A DNA stretch of 64,000 bases from Plecoglossus altivelis (taxonomy: Eukaryota; Chordata; Actinopteri; Osmeriformes; Plecoglossidae): NCBI GenBank assembly GCA_036571765.1, contig BROE01000011.1, positions 6,074,716-6,138,715 of the forward strand. Reading direction: 5' to 3'. Under the pieces are notes generated by a model, which saw only the letters and a list, made by a program, of their open reading frames with translations, ran no database searches and was not told the origin of the DNA. The first letter of the stretch is position 1. Each line of letters starts with the position of its first letter. Below, piece by piece: positions 61,601 through 64,000 of the stretch. Made by a program: the position numbers and the translations under genes.

Positions 61601-62081
61601 CTCTCTCTAGCTCGCTCTCTCTCTAGCTCGCTCTCTCTCTAGCTCGCTCTCTCTCTAGCTCGCTCTCTCTCTAGCTCGCTCTCTNCCACCTGGTATAAGG
61701 TCCACACGCTTCTCAGCCCCAATCTAGCTGGATCTCTTTCATGCTCACTACCCTGGTGTGGTAAAACTACATGTCATATGAAAGGTGAAATGATCTGAAT
61801 GTGGGAGGATTGGAAGGGGAGAAGTGACCCACCTGTTGTCCATACTGCATTCCTCCCATGCTGCCAGGGGTGCGCCCCTGAAGTCCCATGGGGTACCTCT
61901 GGGGGCCGGTGGGGCCGTAGCCCTGGCCAGGGTACGAGCCTCCTTGCTGGGGTCCTGGTGGTGGGCCCTGGCCCTGACCCTGACCCTGGCCCTGGCCCTG
62001 GCTCTGCTGCTGCGTGTAGGGGTTGGCCGCAGGGTACGGCTGTCCTCGAATCTTCCCTACCTGGTCCATGGGGCTGGGGGG
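39705..62081 (-). CDS. arid1a: Arid1a (BAF250a), cBAF chromatin-remodelling subunit; 19 of 20 exons, 5' partial
   Basis: ARID1A is the large DNA-binding scaffold of the canonical BAF (SWI/SNF) complex in the nucleus. Exons: 61833-62081, 60549-61166, 60297-60413, 50418-50658, 50022-50111, 49619-49786, 48116-48413, 47173-47312, 46946-47046, 46640-46849, 46220-46424, 44254-44386, 43961-44130, 43691-43832, 43451-43570, 43145-43238, 42086-42905, 41781-41911, 39705-41648. They total 5,991 nt, 1,996 aa plus stop, with every phase closing. Markers: PPSPMDQVGKIRGQPY at the human exon 2 boundary; Gln/Pro/Gly-rich N-terminal half; DLSGSIDDLPTGTEGALSP; the ARID; [34 protein letters not shown]; an acidic run; and the BAF250 C-terminal domain ending SHVICDVLFLIGQS. 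Exon 1, with the start codon, is missing and should lie beyond 64000. I favour arid1a over arid1b on sequence and gene neighbours. Confidence 0.96.
44694..45180. repeat. G-rich, GA and CA simple sequence in an arid1a intron
   Basis: Includes short G runs (about 44710-44725), a GA-rich tract (about 45056-45145) and a CA microsatellite (about 45158-45180), within the 1.8 kb intron between exons 44254-44386 and 46220-46424. Nothing coding. Confidence 0.7.
46190..46212. repeat. 23-nt poly-G run at an arid1a donor
   Basis: Uninterrupted G run on the plus strand (C on the gene strand), 7 nt inside the intron after donor G|GTTGGTA at 46219. Length is prone to sequencing error. Confidence 0.95.
46220..46849 (-). 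CDS. arid1a: arid1a exons encoding the ARID DNA-binding domain
   Basis: Two exons (46640-46849 and 46220-46424), residues about 675-812 of the partial product. They encode ITRLYELGPEPERKLWVDRY, the AVGRKPLDLFRLYVSVKE segment, KKWRELATNLNVG and [20 protein letters not shown], the helical AT-rich interaction domain. The donor of the first exon lies directly in a CA/GT microsatellite. The donor of the second is followed by a 23-nt C run on the gene strand. Confidence 0.95.
46619..46639. repeat. CA/GT microsatellite forming an arid1a splice donor
   Basis: On the gene strand the exon ends CAG and the intron starts directly with about ten GT units, so the donor GT is the first unit of the repeat. 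Confidence 0.92.
47716..48012. repeat. 29-bp minisatellite in an arid1a intron
   Basis: Ten tandem copies of a 29-nt unit (CTCTACCTCCTTTCTGTTG followed by CTAGGACCAG) with few substitutions, lying between the arid1a exons at 47173-47312 and 48116-48413. On the gene strand every copy contains a donor-like AG|GTAGAG. Confidence 0.95.
49030..49612. repeat. Homopyrimidine tract (CT-rich) next to an arid1a exon
   Basis: About 580 nt almost entirely C and T on the plus strand (purine on the gene strand), made of irregular CTCCTACTCCCTCTTCTC-type units. It starts within about 10 nt of the donor of exon 49619-49786 and yields an artefactual 221-codon frame. Confidence 0.92.
50290..50385. repeat. Two GT microsatellites in an arid1a intron
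   Basis: GT arrays at about 50290-50314 and 50336-50385, separated by a short non-repetitive spacer, within the intron between exons 50022-50111 and 50418-50658. Confidence 0.9.
52830..53130. repeat. GA-rich minisatellite, 12- to 14-bp units
   Basis: Begins with about eight copies of GAGAGAGACGGR (12 bp, 52830-52925) and continues with GA-rich units of 14 bp ending in CACA or GGCA. It produces long Arg/Glu or Leu/Ser artefactual frames on both strands. Confidence 0.9.
55330..55374. repeat. 45-nt poly-G homopolymer
   Basis: Forty-five consecutive G on the plus strand in the large arid1a intron, followed by further G-rich sequence to about 55390. Strong G-quadruplex potential on this strand. 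Confidence 0.95.
56840..57105. repeat. GA-rich purine tract
   Basis: Irregular AGAGAGAAA units over about 265 nt in the large arid1a intron. Confidence 0.85.
58519..58715. repeat. GT microsatellite followed by GA tract
   Basis: GT units at about 58519-58539, then GA/GAAA-rich sequence to about 58715, in the large arid1a intron. Confidence 0.88.
60424..60446. repeat. 23-nt poly-G run serving as a polypyrimidine tract
   Basis: On the gene strand this is 23 consecutive C, ending about 8 nt before the acceptor CAG of exon 60297-60413. It probably acts as that site's pyrimidine tract. Confidence 0.92.
60549..61166 (-). CDS. arid1a: arid1a Gln/Pro-rich exon with poly-Q
   Basis: 206 codons of low-complexity Gln/Pro/Gly sequence beginning MSAYGQQGPGGYGQQ and ending PFQRFPPPPQ. 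It contains an uninterrupted run of nine CAG codons (60702-60728 as CTG on the plus strand), a likely length-polymorphic poly-glutamine. The acceptor is TGTAG|ATG and the donor CAG|GTAAAA. Confidence 0.92.
61571..61684. repeat. 16-bp minisatellite (TAGCTCGCTCTCTCTC)
   Basis: Seven tandem copies of a 16-nt unit in the intron between arid1a exons 61833-62081 and 60549-61166. The array ends at an undetermined base (N at 61685), so copy number may be collapsed. Confidence 0.93.
61833..62081 (-). CDS. arid1a: arid1a exon 2 (first coding exon present in the window)
   Basis: 83 codons starting PPSPMDQVGKIRGQPYPAAN after acceptor CTCCAG. A five-fold Gly-Gln repeat is encoded by GGCCAG-type hexamers at about 61964-62003. 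It ends GSMGGMQYGQQ with donor CAG|GTGGGT. Exon order and phase match the exon following the long first exon in other vertebrates. Confidence 0.92.
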
Positions 62082-64000
62082 CTGGAGGGCAGGGACAGAC
62101 TGTTAGAAACCACACACAAGACACACCAGTCCACCTTCACTTCAGCCAAACTCCTTAAAACACCAAGATATGTGGCATCATAACGCTTTACACAAGGTTT
62201 GCTTAAATATAGAGATAAGTATGGTTCAGCAGTTGGTCTCCGCATTCCGTGTCACAGGCGAAATAAGTTGGTCAATGAAAAACTGAAGGGGGGGAGGGAG
62301 GGCAGCACAGGAGAAGTTTCCCCTCACTTCAAAAACAGGGAAGAAGGAATTGGCCCCGAATGAATGAATGAGCCCACTATATCCGCCAGGAGTGTTTCCC
62401 CTGCCCAGAAGATCAGTGCCAGTGGGCGTATCCTGTTACGCTGGAGACGTCGGGAAGGTTTCTATGAAAATAAGCTCAAGGAAATGGAAGTGTCTGCGGT
62501 AGCTGGAGCCCAGCCCACCCTCAGCTGGAGCTGCGTCAGGGTGGGGGAGCAGAGGGGAGGAGGGAGGCTGACCTTGGCTGGGGGAAACTCCACATGGCCC
62601 AGGCAGCATCACAGCCAGCAGCAGGAAGCCCAGGCAGAAGGAGGGGACGGGGGGAGACGGGGGGGGGCTGGGGCGGAGTGGGTAGGTTGGCCTGTTAGCA
62701 GCCGTGGTCATAAAGTCAGTGTGCGTGAACGAGAGGACAGGAGCCAAGCAGAAGGACCCAGGACGTCAGGACCTCTGGGACCCTTCTGTGTCCCGAGGCC
62801 CAACACCAGACACTCAGAGCCCAGCGGCTGCTGCAGCAACAGGCTGAGAAGCGGCTACACCTCCAGGCTGCAGACGCACCCATCCATATGCTTCCCACGC
62901 TTATTAATATGCTCCCTCCCCTCCACCCATTCATTCAAATAAATAAATAAGTAAAACTCCCCGTCTTAGTTAGGGAGACAACCACCCGAGCTATTTATAG
63001 CCTGTGAGACGGAGAGGGCAGGCTGCCGAAAATGTAACAGGTCCCAGCTGCACTGCTGTTTGAACCTGGGCCAGGCTCTGCTCTTCCTGGCCCTTAATAA
63101 AAGCAGTCTTGGCACCGTATGAATGACACACCAGCCTTACAGAGGCCCCGGGACTGACTGCCTATACCACAGGACGGGCGGGGGGCCCTGCCTCCCAGGG
63201 CACTCAGGAGGTCGCAGCATCCTGAGATAACAAACTCCACTCCAGGTTTTCCCTCCAGCCTCCCCCCAGGCTCCACTCTCCTGAGCTCAGTCAGGTTCAT
63301 GGACAGTGAGTGAGAGCGTGCCTGCGTGCGTCTACCCTCACCGGGGTCATTATAGACCACAGCGCAGGGAGGAGGCAACAGGCCTGGGAAGGTGGTCTCC
63401 AGTGACCCCTCCTGCACTTTTAACCTCCAGGCTCTTGGAGGATGCAAGCTACTTGATGCCTGCACCCTCCCACCACAACACGCCCACACACACACATTCA
63501 AGGGTCTCACACATCACACTGCCAAAGCAGGGGGAGATCAGACTTAGGGTACTTATTTACTCATAACTTGTTTATAAGCATTTGAACCCCCCCAACCCCA
63601 GAAAACACCGTCCTTACAAAGAAGATTCAACATTCCACCAACAACTGAACATCTATCTCAGCATGCACTAACTAATAATTATTAATAAGTCATGAAATAA
63701 TCATTCAAGTGGTGTACCTTGGGCATTTCTGCTAGCCAACCGCATTAGCCTAAACGTTAGCGGAGGATGAGCAGGAAGTTGTTTGGGTTTGGCGCTGCAG
63801 TCTGAACCACAGGTTGGGTTTCTCAGCCACCTATGTGGAAATCTCGATGACAACGCCATCTCTAGCTAGATGTACAGTAGCACTTGGGTGGGTGTGGCCA
63901 CGGGGCTGGTGACCATCAGGTTCTGCCCGCCACAGGGTGAACAGGTAGCCTGTCCTTCAACCTTAGACATGTTAGTTAGAAAGTATTTTTAACACCAAGG
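62082..64000 (-). other. arid1a intron 1 (3' part)
   Basis: No coding sequence resembling the Ala/Gly/Pro-rich exon 1 of ARID1A is present, so this is taken as the 3' end of the first intron, which is long in other vertebrates. Short GC-rich open frames (62364-62942, 63094-63510) lack conserved motifs. Confidence 0.6.

Noticed and set aside
62082..64000. arid1a exon 1 within the window
   Set aside because: No long minus-strand frame with the Ala/Gly/Pro-rich N-terminus is present, so the first exon must be outside.

Overview
This is a vertebrate nuclear genomic window, most likely from a teleost fish. Genes are split by GT-AG introns, intergenic DNA is full of CA/GT, GA/CT and poly-G simple repeats and minisatellites, and the recognisable proteins (Tent5/Fam46, Zdhhc18, an Fsip2-like protein, Arid1a) have fish-like sequence and intron sizes. 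I cannot name the species. One ambiguous base (N) at 61685 and homopolymers of 23-45 G suggest a draft assembly with some unreliable junctions.

All four protein-coding genes lie on the minus strand, so the window reads right to left. (1) arid1a, 62081 down to 39705: 19 coding exons, matching all but the first coding exon, which must lie beyond 64000. (2) An fsip2-like gene, 37062 down to 31033: 14 exons, 1,521 aa. (3) zdhhc18, 29645 down to 22798: 9 exons, 475 aa, with a possible intron-retention short form. (4) tent5b (fam46b), 10539 down to 4911: 2 coding exons, 393 aa. I assembled the models by hand from splice signals. Every reading-frame phase closes and the conserved motifs run across the junctions. 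arid1a, zdhhc18 and tent5b also sit near one another in the mammalian 1p36-type block. The fsip2-like gene occupies the interval where mammals have PIGV.

The genes are not an operon and act separately: chromatin remodelling (Arid1a, cBAF/SWI-SNF), protein S-palmitoylation at Golgi/endomembranes (Zdhhc18), cytoplasmic poly(A) tailing of mRNA (Tent5b), and probably a sperm-flagellum structural role (Fsip2-like).

Layout: 1-4222 intergenic; 4223-10539 tent5b with a 4.4 kb intron; 10540-21323 intergenic with an 11-bp, almost T-free minisatellite; 21324-29645 zdhhc18; 29646-30988 short intergenic/promoter; 30989-37062 fsip2-like; 37063-38267 short intergenic; 38268-64000 arid1a, with a 9.6 kb repeat-rich intron at 50659-60296.

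The best finding is a minor-spliceosome (U12) AT-AC intron of 133 nt inside zdhhc18. Other points are the compact fsip2-like gene in this block, the alternative zdhhc18 tail, and several arid1a splice sites embedded in or touching unstable repeats. I found no CRISPR, phage, bacterial or viral system.
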